A stretch of DNA of 23,240 bases, from the NCBI GenBank assembly GCA_002451555.1, contig DKCU01000150.1, positions 1 to 23,240 of the forward strand. The letters run 5' to 3'. Numbering within the stretch: position 1 is the stretch's first letter; each line of letters opens with the position of its first letter. The DNA is from Candidatus Segatella albertsiae. Lineage in GTDB: Bacteria > Bacteroidota > Bacteroidia > Bacteroidales > Bacteroidaceae. Of the stretch, positions 8,985-17,225 are shown piece by piece. Under the pieces are notes generated by a model. That model worked only from the letters and a program-made list of their open reading frames with translations. It did no database searches and was not told the DNA's origin. The position numbers were made by a program, and so were the translations under genes.

Positions 8985-9010
8985 TGCAGATTTTGCAGGG
9001 CTTCAAATGG

Positions 9011-9050
9011 CGCAAAACGCCAAGAAACGCCTTAAAATGCCCTTAAATGC
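9011..9050. repeat. 10-bp periodic A-tract repeat in the gyrA leader
   Basis: Four consecutive 10-bp units end in CGC or TGC and each carries an A-tract (A-tracts at 9014-9017, 9025-9027, 9034-9037, 9045-9047). The spacing is close to one DNA turn, as expected for intrinsically bent DNA. A small GGCG/CGCC hairpin (9009-9021) overlaps the first unit. Confidence 0.6.
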
Positions 9051-9114
9051 GATTTTATAGAAAAATCGAGAGGGTAAAAAGAATAGAAACATAATTAATA
9101 ACATAAACATATAA

Positions 9115-11790
9115 ATGGACGAAAATCAGACTCTAGATCATGATAGAATCATGAAGATCAACATCGAGGAGGAGATGAAGTCATCCTACATCGACTATTC
9201 CATGTCGGTGATCGTGGCTCGTGCGCTCCCTGATGTACGTGATGGTTTCAAGCCTGTACACCGCCGTATCCTCTACGGTATGCTCGGTATTGGAAACACC
9301 AGTGACAAACCTTACAAGAAATGTGCCCGCGTCGTAGGTGAGGTGCTTGGTAAGTACCACCCTCATGGCGACTCCTCTGTATATGGCGCCCTCGTGCGCA
9401 TGGGACAGGAATGGAACATGCGATACACCTTGATAGACGGACAGGGTAACTTCGGCTCTGTCGATGGCGACTCTCCTGCCGCCATGCGTTACACCGAGTG
9501 CCGTCTCTCCAAGATGGGCGAGCACATCATGGACGACCTCGACAAGGATACCGTCGATATGATGAACAACTTCGACGACACCCTCCAGGAACCTTCCGTG
9601 ATGCCTACCAAGATTCCTAACCTCTTGGTGAACGGTGGTAACGGTATCGCCGTGGGTATGGCGACCAACATCCCTACCCACAACCTGCGTGAGGTCATCG
9701 ATGGTTGCTGCGCCTATATCGACAATCCTGACATCGACACAGATGGCTTGATGAAGTTTATCCCTGCTCCTGACTTCCCTACAGGTGCCACCATCTATGG
9801 CATCCAGGGTGTGAAAGATGCTTACGAGACGGGACGTGGACGCATCGTCGTTCGTGCTACCGCTGAAATCGAGAGCGGTGACGCTCACGACAAGATTGTC
9901 ATCACCGAGATTCCTTATGGTGTCAACAAGGAACAGCTCGTCATGGCCATCGCCGACCTTGCCAAGGAAGGTAAGGTGGAAGGCATCGCCAATGTCAACG
10001 ATGAGTCTGGCCGCCAGGGTATGCGCATCGTGGTAGATGTAAAGCGTGACGCCAATGCCAACGTGCTCTTGAACAAGCTCTTTAAGATGACTGCTCTTCA
10101 AAGCTCATTCTCAGTCAATTGCATCGCATTGGTCAATGGCCGTCCACGTCTTCTCTCCCTGAAGGAATGCGTGAAGTACTTCGTGGAGCACCGTCATGAC
10201 GTGACCATCCGCCGCACACAGTTTGACTTGAAGAAGGCACAGGAGCGCGCCCATATCTTGGAAGGTCTGATTATCGCCTGCGACAACATCGACGAGGTGG
10301 TACACATCATCCGCGCCAGCAAGACTCCATCAGATGCTCAGCGCAACTTGGAGAAGCGTTTCGAGCTCGATGAGATACAGAGCAAGGCCATCGTGGATAT
10401 GCGACTCAGCCAGTTGACTGGACTCCGCCTGGAGCAGTTGCACAACGAGTTTGACGAGTTGATGAAGACCATCGACTACTTGAATCAAATATTGAACGAC
10501 CCAGAGCTTTGCAAGAAGGTGATGAAGGACGAGCTCAACGAGGTGAAGGAGAAATATGGTGACGAGCGTCGCACGATGATCAAGCCAGACGACCATGAGT
10601 TCAACCCAGAGGACTTCTATCCTAACGACCCTGTGGTTATCACAGTGAGCCACTTGGGCTACATCAAGCGCACCCCATTGTCTGAGTTCCGTGAGCAGGC
10701 TCGCGGTGGAGTAGGTGCCAAGGGTGCACGTACTCGCGACAAGGACTTCACCGAGTACATCTATCCAGCTACCATGCACCAGACCATGCTGTTCTTCACC
10801 AAGAAGGGACGCTGCTACTGGCTCAAGTGCTACGAGATACCAGAGGGCGACCGCAACTCGAAGGGACGTGCCATCCAGAACTTGCTCAACATCGAGAGCG
10901 ACGACCAGGTGAACGCATTCCTCCGCTTGAAGGGCTTGAACGACGCTGAGTTCATCAACTCTCACTACGTAGTATTCGCTACCAAGAACGGTACCGTGAA
11001 GAAGACTTGCCTGGAGGCATACTCTCGTCCTCGTGCCAATGGTGTCAACGCCATCAATATCGTGGAAGGCGACGAGGTGGTAGATGTTCGCTTGACCAAT
11101 GGTCACAACGAGTTGATTCTCGCCAACCGCAACGGTCGTGCCGTTCGCTTCAACGAGAACGACGTGCGCACCATGGGACGTACCTCTACGGGTGTACGTG
11201 GTATGCGACTGGACGATGGTGACGATGCAGTCATCGGCATGATTGTGGTCAACGATGCCGAGAAGGAGAACGTGATGGTCGTTAGCGAGAAGGGCTACGG
11301 CAAGCGTTCCGAGGTCATCGACTATCGTATCACCAGCCGTGGCACGAAGGGTGTCAAGACCCTCAACATCACCGACAAGACAGGTCGATTGGTGGCCATC
11401 AAGAACGTGACCGATGACAACGACCTCATGATCATCAACCAGAGTGGTATCGTGATTCGCCTGGCAGTAGCAGATTGCCGTGTGATGGGTCGTGCCACAC
11501 AGGGCGTGCGCCTCATCAACTTGACCAAGAAGAATGATGTCATCGCCAGCGTATGCAAGGTGATGAGTTCTGAGCTTGAGGCTTCAGTAGAAGAGGAGAG
11601 CCGTGCTGCTTGGGCAAAGAAGAGCGAGGAAATCGAAGAGGACACCAAGCCTGTGACACTCGAAGGCGAGGATTCCGCTGTCGAAACTGAAGATACGGTC
11701 GAAGGCAAGGAGAATGCCGAAGATGCAGGAAACGCTCCTGAGACAGACAATGCTTCTGAGGCAGACAACGGTCCAGAGTCGGAAGAATAA
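9115..11790 (+). CDS. gyrA: DNA gyrase subunit A
   Basis: The DNA-cutting subunit of gyrase, 891 aa, which partners GyrB to introduce negative supercoils. The winged-helix core opens with SYIDYSMSVIVARALPDVRDG. The active-site tyrosine is Tyr126 in AAMRYTE. The quinolone-resistance region reads HPHGDSSVYGALVRM, with Ser87 at the E. coli Ser83 position and Gly91 at the Asp87 position. A GyrA-box-like QARGGVG at residues 528-534 precedes the C-terminal wrapping propeller and separates GyrA from ParC, which lacks this box. The last 60 or so residues are a strongly acidic Glu/Asp tail. The downstream TPR gene has the same orientation. The stop-codon region is tandemly duplicated in the DNA. Confidence 0.96.
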   Translation: MDENQTLDHDRIMKINIEEEMKSSYIDYSMSVIVARALPDVRDGFKPVHRRILYGMLGIGNTSDKPYKKCARVVGEVLGKYHPHGDSSVYGALVRMGQEWNMRYTLIDGQGNFGSVDGDSPAAMRYTECRLSKMGEHIMDDLDKDTVDMMNNFDDTLQEPSVMPTKIPNLLVNGGNGIAVGMATNIPTHNLREVIDGCCAYIDNPDIDTDGLMKFIPAPDFPTGATIYGIQGVKDAYETGRGRIVVRATAEIESGDAHDKIVITEIPYGVNKEQLVMAIADLAKEGKVEGIANVNDESGRQGMRIVVDVKRDANANVLLNKLFKMTALQSSFSVNCIALVNGRPRLLSLKECVKYFVEHRHDVTIRRTQFDLKKAQERAHILEGLIIACDNIDEVVHIIRASKTPSDAQRNLEKRFELDEIQSKAIVDMRLSQLTGLRLEQLHNEFDELMKTIDYLNQILNDPELCKKVMKDELNEVKEKYGDERRTMIKPDDHEFNPEDFYPNDPVVITVSHLGYIKRTPLSEFREQARGGVGAKGARTRDKDFTEYIYPATMHQTMLFFTKKGRCYWLKCYEIPEGDRNSKGRAIQNLLNIESDDQVNAFLRLKGLNDAEFINSHYVVFATKNGTVKKTCLEAYSRPRANGVNAINIVEGDEVVDVRLTNGHNELILANRNGRAVRFNENDVRTMGRTSTGVRGMRLDDGDDAVIGMIVVNDAEKENVMVVSEKGYGKRSEVIDYRITSRGTKGVKTLNITDKTGRLVAIKNVTDDNDLMIINQSGIVIRLAVADCRVMGRATQGVRLINLTKKNDVIASVCKVMSSELEASVEEESRAAWAKKSEEIEEDTKPVTLEGEDSAVETEDTVEGKENAEDAGNAPETDNASEADNGPESEE

Positions 11791-11816
11791 ATCCTCCTAA
11801 GAGTCAGAAGAATAAA
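11775..11816. repeat. Tandem duplication across the gyrA stop codon
   Basis: A 17-bp sequence containing the last gyrA codons and TAA (11775-11791) is repeated at 11800-11816 with one mismatch, a 25-bp period. The second copy supplies another stop codon just downstream. Confidence 0.75.
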
Positions 11817-11831
11817 CCATAAAATAGAGTG

Positions 11832-11851
11832 GGGCGAGTCAATTCTCGCCC
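11832..11851 (+). terminator. Hairpin after gyrA, possible terminator or attenuator
   Basis: GGGCGAG and CTCGCCC form a 7-bp stem with a 6-nt loop, 41 bp after the gyrA stop. The tail is AT-rich but has no T-run, so partial read-through into the TPR gene is plausible. Confidence 0.5.
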
Positions 11852-11913
11852 TCCTCATATAATTTATTCGTAAAGTAAATAGGAAATATAAACTGATTAA
11901 ATAAACAAACAAC

Positions 11914-13122
11914 ATGAAAAAGTTAATGATTGCAGCGATGATGGTACTAGGTGCCACATCTGCTTTCGCTGGCGACAGCGATGCACTCAAGTCCATTATG
12001 AAGGCTAAGACTTATGCCGATGCCAAGGTAATGCTTGACCAGAACCTCGGTTCTTTGGCTAACGACGCTGAGAAAGCTAAGGCTTACAACTACTTGGTGG
12101 ATCTCGCCATGAAGCAGTTCAACGACCAGCAGGCTATCCAGCAGACCAACCAGTTGATGAAGAAGAACGACCCTGTGGATGAGGTTGCCATGAACGAGGG
12201 CGCATACAACGCTCTTCTCGCAGCACAGGAGTGCTACAAGTACGACCAGCTCCCTAACGCCAAGGGCAAGGTAGCTCCTAAGTTTGGTGCTAACGCAGCA
12301 CGTGTTTGGGGTGCTCGCATCCAGCTCGTTAACGCAGGTCAATCTGCAGCACAGAACAACAAGCCAGAGGATGTTTTGAAGTACTGGGGTACATTCCTTG
12401 ACACTGACAACACTCCTTTGTTCGGTACCATCGACCAGAAGCAGAAGGATTCCGAGAAGGAATACATCGGTCAGGTAGCTCTCTTCGCAGCTCGCTATGC
12501 TTACCAGGCTAAGGACATAGCACGTTGCGACAAGTACTGCGACATCGCCCTGAAGGATTCTGCACAGGCTAAGGATGCCCTCAACCTCAAGCTCTATGCC
12601 ATGAAGGATGGTTTGAAGACCCATGAGGACTCTTTGAGTTATGTCAACAAGTTGAAAGAACTTTTCGCTCAGGACAAGAAAAACGATGTAATCCTCGACA
12701 ACCTCAATGGCATGTACTCTTCATTGAAGATGAACAAGGAGCAGTTGGAACTTCTCGATGAGGCTCTCGCTGCCAACCCTAAGAACTTCGTAGCTCTCGC
12801 AGACAAGGGTATGTACTACATCGCACAGAATGATGCAGACAAGGCTATCAAGTGCTTGACCGAGGCTTTGGAGGTTCAGCCAGAGAATGTTGTAGTGATG
12901 ACTTACTTGGGCGCTTGCTTGAATGTGAAAGCTTCCAACTTGCAGGATCCTAACGGCCGCAAGGTAGTATATAAGGAGTCTATAAAGCACCTCGACAAGG
13001 CTAAGCAGCTCGACCCAGAGAAGGCACAGGCTAACTGGGGCTACAACCGCTACCAGGCTTACTATGGTTACTATGGCCCTAACGCTCCTGAGACCAAGCA
13101 GGCAGAAGAGGAGAGCAAGTAA
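11914..13122 (+). CDS. Exported TPR-repeat protein
   Basis: A 402-aa protein with a clear signal peptide (MKKLMIAAMMVLGATSAFA, then GDSD), so it is periplasmic or outer-membrane associated. TPR helices are clearest around residues 250-335, for example LLDEALAANPKNFVALADKGMYYIAQNDADKAIKC (read as two adjacent helices). The rest is helical and Lys/Ala-rich. The C-terminus holds YYGYYGP before a charged tail. TPR proteins are scaffolds for protein assembly; no specific partner can be named. It follows gyrA by 123 bp with a hairpin between. Codon choice looks biased toward a few codons, which suggests high expression (impression only). No consensus -7 box was seen directly upstream. Confidence 0.8.
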   Translation: MKKLMIAAMMVLGATSAFAGDSDALKSIMKAKTYADAKVMLDQNLGSLANDAEKAKAYNYLVDLAMKQFNDQQAIQQTNQLMKKNDPVDEVAMNEGAYNALLAAQECYKYDQLPNAKGKVAPKFGANAARVWGARIQLVNAGQSAAQNNKPEDVLKYWGTFLDTDNTPLFGTIDQKQKDSEKEYIGQVALFAARYAYQAKDIARCDKYCDIALKDSAQAKDALNLKLYAMKDGLKTHEDSLSYVNKLKELFAQDKKNDVILDNLNGMYSSLKMNKEQLELLDEALAANPKNFVALADKGMYYIAQNDADKAIKCLTEALEVQPENVVVMTYLGACLNVKASNLQDPNGRKVVYKESIKHLDKAKQLDPEKAQANWGYNRYQAYYGYYGPNAPETKQAEEESK

Positions 13123-13185
13123 TCCAGAGATAAGCAAAAAATAATCCAAGGATAGAACAAAAAAGTAATCCAAGGATAGAACAAA
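13120..13185. repeat. Tandem repeat starting at the TPR stop codon
   Basis: Three units begin with TAATCCA at 13120 (which contains the stop codon), 13142 and 13166. The last two share 20 identical bases; the first is diverged. Periods are 22 and 24 bp. Confidence 0.75.
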
Positions 13186-13376
13186 CGCCCTGAAAGGGCA
13201 AAAGCTTAAAGCCCAGGGCAACGCCCTGGGTTTATGGCATCATAAAGAACGTCGCCCTGAAAGGGCAAAAGCATTGACAATGAGTTGCTTTTGCCCTTTC
13301 AGGGCGATTTTCTTATATAACTGCTAACCTAGGGCGTTGCCCTAGGCTTGGAGTTGATTGCCCATTCAGGGCGTTA
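13186..13376. repeat. Cluster of REP-like palindromes
   Basis: Three stem-loops in one intergenic block: 13212-13230 (8-bp stem, AAC loop), 13253-13306 (21-bp perfect stem, 12-nt loop) and 13328-13346 (8-bp stem, GTT loop). A fourth half copy of the CGCCCTGAAAGGGC motif lies at 13186-13204. The first and third stems differ by a compensated C-G to T-A change. The block lies between the convergent TPR and dehydrogenase genes. It is the same repeat family as at 1-110. Confidence 0.85.
13253..13316. terminator. Likely bidirectional terminator between convergent genes
   Basis: A perfect 21-bp stem (13253-13273 with 13286-13306) is followed by ATTTTCTTAT. It lies between the ends of the TPR gene and the dehydrogenase gene, where a two-way terminator is expected. 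Confidence 0.6.
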
Positions 13377-13383
13377 AAATCCT

Positions 13384-14343
13384 TTACGGATTCACGACAT
13401 TGATAGGGGAGCCCTCGATGAAAGCCTTCACGTTGGCAGCCACCTGCTTGTTGAGTCGGGTACGAGCTTCAAGGGTAGCCCAAGCGATATGAGGGGTAAT
13501 ATACGCATTAGGTTCCTTGAACAGAAGATTGTCCTTCGAAGGCGGTTCCTGTGTCATCACGTCGGCACCGTATGCGCCTAGCTTCATCTCATGCAAGGCC
13601 TTGGCAACAGCTTCCTCGTCAACCAACGGACCACGACCTGTATTGATCAAGATGGCAGAATCCTTCATCTTCTCGATACTTTCGGAATTGATGAAATGAT
13701 AGGTGTCGTCTGCCAATGGGCAATGCAATGACAAGATGTCGGACACAGCCAGCAAACCATCCTTGCTTACCTTCGTAATCCATTCTGGCAAGTCGCTCGC
13801 ATTCTTGCTCGTATAAGCATATACGTCCATGCCGAAGTCACGAGCCAGGGTAGCGACCTTCATACCGATGTTGCCCAAGCCGACGATACCGAAGTTCTTG
13901 CCAGAGATTTCCATGAGCGGAGTGTCCCAATAGCAAAAATCAGGATTGTAAGCCCAGCGTTCGTTTCTGTTCTCCTGTGTATAATGTTCCACACGATTGG
14001 TGATGGAGAGAATCAAGGCGAAAGTCATCTGAGCCACGCTGTCGGTGCTGTAGGCAGGAATATTGGTGACAACGATGCCACGCTGCTTGGCAGCCTTGAT
14101 GTCAACCACATTGAAGCCCGTGGCCTGAACACCGATGTATTTCAGCTTAGGCAGCTGTGCCAATGTGTCGGCATCCATCTGCACCTTATTTATTAATATA
14201 ATGTCAGCGTCCTTGGCACGCTCAACTTTTTCTTCATCCGTAGTGCGTGGGTAAACGGTCACGTTGCCCAGTTGCTCCAGCAAGTCCCAGTTCAAGTCAC
14301 CAGGATTGGAAGCATAACCATCCAAAATTACAATATTCATCAT
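13384..14343 (-). CDS. D-2-hydroxyacid dehydrogenase (NAD-dependent)
   Basis: A 319-aa cytoplasmic oxidoreductase of the D-isomer-specific 2-hydroxyacid dehydrogenase family. The Rossmann motif GLGNIG is at 155-160. The catalytic triad is visible as Arg237 (NTGRGPLVD), Glu266 (TQEPP) and His285 (TPHIAWA). Full length for the family. Substrate is unclear: glycerate/hydroxypyruvate is a common annotation for this Bacteroidales branch, but lactate or other 2-keto acids are possible. Two adjacent ATG codons (14343 and 14340) are equally possible starts, preceded by an AG-rich stretch. It has its own promoter and no operon partner. Confidence 0.92.
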   Translation of the reverse strand: MMNIVILDGYASNPGDLNWDLLEQLGNVTVYPRTTDEEKVERAKDADIILINKVQMDADTLAQLPKLKYIGVQATGFNVVDIKAAKQRGIVVTNIPAYSTDSVAQMTFALILSITNRVEHYTQENRNERWAYNPDFCYWDTPLMEISGKNFGIVGLGNIGMKVATLARDFGMDVYAYTSKNASDLPEWITKVSKDGLLAVSDILSLHCPLADDTYHFINSESIEKMKDSAILINTGRGPLVDEEAVAKALHEMKLGAYGADVMTQEPPSKDNLLFKEPNAYITPHIAWATLEARTRLNKQVAANVKAFIEGSPINVVNP

Positions 14344-14351
14344 ACTTCTTT

Positions 14352-14403
14352 CTTTTTACATCAATTATTTCAAAATCATTCTTTTTACATCATGTATTTC
14401 AAA
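14352..14403. repeat. 23-bp direct repeat in the dehydrogenase leader
   Basis: Two copies (14352-14374 and 14381-14403) match at 21 of 23 positions with a 29-bp period. They fill the predicted leader between transcription start (near 14404) and the ATG. Confidence 0.7.
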
Positions 14404-14410
14404 TACAAGG

Positions 14411-14440
14411 CAAAATTAATAAAAAACTCTCAAATGCACA
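14411..14440 (-). promoter_or_regulatory. Promoter of the dehydrogenase gene
   Basis: Minus-strand TTG (14438-14440) and TAATTTTG (14411-14418) are separated by 19 nt, matching the Bacteroidota consensus. Predicted start is near 14404. Confidence 0.65.
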
Positions 14441-14524
14441 AGGGATGGTTCATCTTTTAGCATTTTTTCAAATGCAGAACAGTTGGGGCAGTATTACCGC
14501 AAACCTTATTTATCATAATGTCCA

Positions 14525-14929
14525 TTATATTTCAAAAGTGGTGCCAACATCAAAGCAAGGACAAGCCTTGGCGGCAAACTCATTGTGACCATGGACAGTT
14601 GCCAACGGATACTCCTGGCGCAACTTGCTCACCAGTTCCATAAGCGCTTTCTTCTGGGCAGCCGTACGAGTATCTTTCGGCTTGCCGTCTTTAGACAAAC
14701 CTCCGATGTAACAAACGCCGATGCTGTTGGCATTATGACCTTTACAATGAGCGCCAACTCGCTGAAGCTGACGACCTGCATGGATGCTGCCATCCCTGTA
14801 AATGACGAAATGATAGCCGATGCCATTCCAGCCACGCTGGCGATGCCATCGGTCTATGTCCTGTACCGTAAAATCCTTACCTTCCTGTGTGGCTGAGCAA
14901 TGGATGATGATTTCTGTTATCTTTCTCAT
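14525..14929 (-). CDS. N-acetylmuramoyl-L-alanine amidase (T7 lysozyme-like)
   Basis: A 134-aa zinc amidase that cleaves the bond between N-acetylmuramic acid and the stem peptide. Zinc ligands correspond to His10 (IIIHCSA), His115 (HGHNE) and Cys123; Lys121 and Tyr39 fit the catalytic Lys and Tyr of T7 lysozyme. There is no signal peptide, as in phage endolysins, so export would need another factor. An upstream in-frame start would add seven residues, but MRKITEIIIH is the family-like start. Genes of this type recur near DUF3987/VirE and HU-HIG genes in Bacteroidales. It follows the DUF3987 gene in the same direction, with the 24-bp terminal repeat between them. Confidence 0.9.
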   Translation of the reverse strand: MRKITEIIIHCSATQEGKDFTVQDIDRWHRQRGWNGIGYHFVIYRDGSIHAGRQLQRVGAHCKGHNANSIGVCYIGGLSKDGKPKDTRTAAQKKALMELVSKLRQEYPLATVHGHNEFAAKACPCFDVGTTFEI

Positions 14930-14979
14930 TTTTGCGATATTTACGTACAACCTTACATATTCTTTTTCTTTTCAAGCGT

Positions 14980-15003
14980 AAAGTTACAGTGACAAAGTGA
15001 CAA
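14980..15003. repeat. 24-bp repeat, copy A (left end of the module)
   Basis: On the minus strand it reads TTGTCACT twice in tandem, then GTAACTTT. It lies 17 bp after the DUF3987 stop. Identical copies are at 21640-21663 (opposite orientation) and 21793-21816 (same plus-strand orientation), so A and the 21640 copy bound the segment as perfect inverted repeats. Confidence 0.85.
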
Positions 15004-15019
15004 ATTACTCCTGTCTGCC

Positions 15020-16462
15020 TCAAGCATAATTCTTCTCGTAGAGCTCCGTTCCAGCATTCTTCACCTCATGGATGAGACGAGCTTTCTTCCAACGGCTAAT
15101 GAAATGGCGGACATCAGTCTTAAGTTTTTGATTGACAATAAGTTCTCTAAGTTGGTCTCGAGTAAAACGTTGAGGGCAAAGCTCATAGATAGATTTCTTC
15201 TTGGGCGTGTCATCTGGGTCGTTCTGATGCATCTCGTCAAACTCTCTGCCCCATTGGTTCAAAAGCCCTTCGAGGATATAGGTGGCCATGAAATGATAGA
15301 AACGGATAACGTACTTCTGCTTCGTCTCATCCTCGCCCCAGAGGTAGTAAAGCATCGTGGCAAGGCGGAAGGCACTGACCGATGAACGCTTGTAGAAGCA
15401 GTTGCGGGAACGAGACCCCGATCGTATCACCTCGATGCGCTGCTTGTTGCACCACTTATCTACCTGTTTATCAAGCCATTCCATGTGCACGACGTGGATG
15501 GGTTGCAAGGTGTCATTGTCACCGTATGTATCGTGCAAGAGGCGAGACACCGTCTGCTCGATGCAAGCACCGTCCTGCTCTCCTATCGGCATGAAGGCAG
15601 GAGCCTTATTGCCCAACATATCAGGCAGTTGACACAGTATCTTGCGAGTGACATTTCCGCCCTCGATGCTACGCTTGTCGATGTATTCCTTGATGGAATT
15701 TTCGGTACCACAGAAGAGACTGCACCAGATGATATCGACCTCCGAGTTGACACCAGCGTCGTACATGGACTCCGAGCAGTACTCTGCACCCAGGTCGTAA
15801 GCCAGTCGGTCGAGGGTGCGAAGGTCGGCGAAGATGCGCTTGTTGGAGTCTGCCAACAGGGATGCCTCCTCGCTGAAGAGGAAGAGCGTGAGCGTCTCAC
15901 CGTACTTGCTCTGGATTTCATCCACACGCTTGGTGAGCATCGCCTTGGTGATGGTCTGTATGCAGCGCACGTCTATCTGTGGCTCATCGGGCAATGTCTT
16001 GTTCTTCAACTTTTTCACCGCTTTGCGATATTCCTTCTCCTTGGCTCGCATCTCCTTGTCGCGAAGTTTGAGCTGCCCCATCAGGCGATTGACGATGCCA
16101 CGGGTGAACGACTTTCCCGCTCCAGGCTCGCCGCATATCAAGACCTGTACGAGCAAGGCGTGGAGATCGATGTCGTAGGGGTATTTGACACGCAATCGGG
16201 TGGCTAGGGCACAATAACAGCAGAGTACGGTGAGAAGTACTGCCAACTTGAAGTCACTGGGGGCGGCATCCACGAAGGGACGAACGCTTCGAGGCAGGTC
16301 CTTGTAGTGGAAACTCATCGGTTTAACCTTGGTTTCCATCGATTTGCTACTACTTTCTGATGGCTTCATATTATCTTCTGATAGCTTATTATTACTTTCT
16401 ATCGGCTTGACATGACTATCGTCAAAGAAGCTCGGAGGATTGATTTCTTTATTTTCTACCAT
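15020..16462 (-). CDS. DUF3987-type P-loop ATPase of mobile-element replication
   Basis: A 480-aa protein with Walker A GEPGAGKS at residues 111-118 and a Walker B-like LFLFSEEAS near 193-201. Overall layout fits the DUF3987 primase-helicase-like family frequent in Bacteroidota accessory regions. Family assignment is from recall of sequence style. A helicase or initiator role in DNA replication is inferred and supported by the CHC2/toprim primase gene in the same series. Residues 19-46 are four seven-residue repeats (KPIESNN, KLSEDNM, KPSESSS, KSMETKV). The start overlaps the stop of a 12-codon ORF made by a local duplication. It is the last gene of the leftward arm. Confidence 0.75.
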   Translation of the reverse strand: MVENKEINPPSFFDDSHVKPIESNNKLSEDNMKPSESSSKSMETKVKPMSFHYKDLPRSVRPFVDAAPSDFKLAVLLTVLCCYCALATRLRVKYPYDIDLHALLVQVLICGEPGAGKSFTRGIVNRLMGQLKLRDKEMRAKEKEYRKAVKKLKNKTLPDEPQIDVRCIQTITKAMLTKRVDEIQSKYGETLTLFLFSEEASLLADSNKRIFADLRTLDRLAYDLGAEYCSESMYDAGVNSEVDIIWCSLFCGTENSIKEYIDKRSIEGGNVTRKILCQLPDMLGNKAPAFMPIGEQDGACIEQTVSRLLHDTYGDNDTLQPIHVVHMEWLDKQVDKWCNKQRIEVIRSGSRSRNCFYKRSSVSAFRLATMLYYLWGEDETKQKYVIRFYHFMATYILEGLLNQWGREFDEMHQNDPDDTPKKKSIYELCPQRFTRDQLRELIVNQKLKTDVRHFISRWKKARLIHEVKNAGTELYEKNYA

Positions 16463-16517
16463 TTTCTTTTCATTTTAAGAATGAATTCTACCATTTCCTT
16501 TTCATTTTAAGAATGAA
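16454..16517. repeat. 32-bp tandem duplication across a stop and start site
   Basis: Units 16454-16485 and 16486-16517 differ at one base. On the minus strand each contains the end of the 213-aa gene (ATT CAT TCT TAA), an AAAAG-rich ribosome site and ATG GTA GAA, the DUF3987 start. The upstream ATG (16494) opens MVEFILKMKRKW, whose TAG (16456-16458) follows the real ATG at 16460-16462 by one base. Confidence 0.85.
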
Positions 16518-17148
16518 TATTTGCCTTGCAGCCATGGTGGGGATCTTCCAACCAATAATGAGGCACGTCGGTATGCTTCATCCACGTATCGTCGATAAAG
16601 AGCGATATGTCCTCACCTCGCTTGACGCATTTCTCCAAACGGTCGAAGAGCTTGTCGAAGACGGCAAGGCTGCGGAAACAAATCCCCATGTCGTGCAACA
16701 GTCGGACGTTGACTTGATAGTCATCCAACTTTCTATTTTCCTGCTCGTTACTTTCCTGCTCATCGCATTCCAACTTCTTGTTTTTAGTTCCCTCTTCACC
16801 TGCTAGGATGATATTGCTGTACTGGGAATCTATCTCTCTTGCAATCTTAGGATTACGTGAGGAATGGCTGCGAACTCTGGGCTTGGCATCGCGAAACGAG
16901 TTGCCGCTGCTGATGGTAGCGATAACATGCGGATGGCTCCCTACCCCTGTGGCCGCATCACTCGCTACGATAGCCAACTGGCGGTGGCGCTCACCCGAGA
17001 CTGCCACCAAAGCTACCTTGTAGATACCACAGGGCAACAATGTAGGAGCATGCTCCAAAACTACTATTTGAGAACGATCGTCGTTGACTCTGAGCAAAGA
17101 CTTAACGAACAATGCGTTACATTCTTCTCTTTTTACATGGATATTCAT
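16507..17148 (-). CDS. Unknown 213-aa protein of the leftward series
   Basis: Not confidently recognised. The N-terminus (MNIHVKREECNALFVKSLL), the phrase LLPCGIYKVALV near residue 40 and the end (SLAVFDKLFDRLEKCVKRGEDISLFID) are loosely reminiscent of DUF5675 proteins, but the middle differs and the match is weak. The middle (about 95-145) is charged and rich in Glu/Lys/Asn. There is no signal peptide or membrane helix. It lies between the primase and DUF3987 genes, so it is probably cotranscribed and may be a replication accessory protein. Its final codons and stop are duplicated downstream. Confidence 0.65.
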   Translation of the reverse strand: MNIHVKREECNALFVKSLLRVNDDRSQIVVLEHAPTLLPCGIYKVALVAVSGERHRQLAIVASDAATGVGSHPHVIATISSGNSFRDAKPRVRSHSSRNPKIAREIDSQYSNIILAGEEGTKNKKLECDEQESNEQENRKLDDYQVNVRLLHDMGICFRSLAVFDKLFDRLEKCVKRGEDISLFIDDTWMKHTDVPHYWLEDPHHGCKANIHS

Positions 17149-17225
17149 GGGATATAGTCTTTTTTTAAAATGAATGAATAAAAGTTCTTCTACCTGAATG
17201 ATTCAAGATGCAAAGCAGTAACATT

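Noticed and set aside
15485..16207. 240-codon plus-strand frame opposite the DUF3987 gene
   Set aside because: Shadow frame; the minus strand carries the Walker A motif and fits the operon direction.
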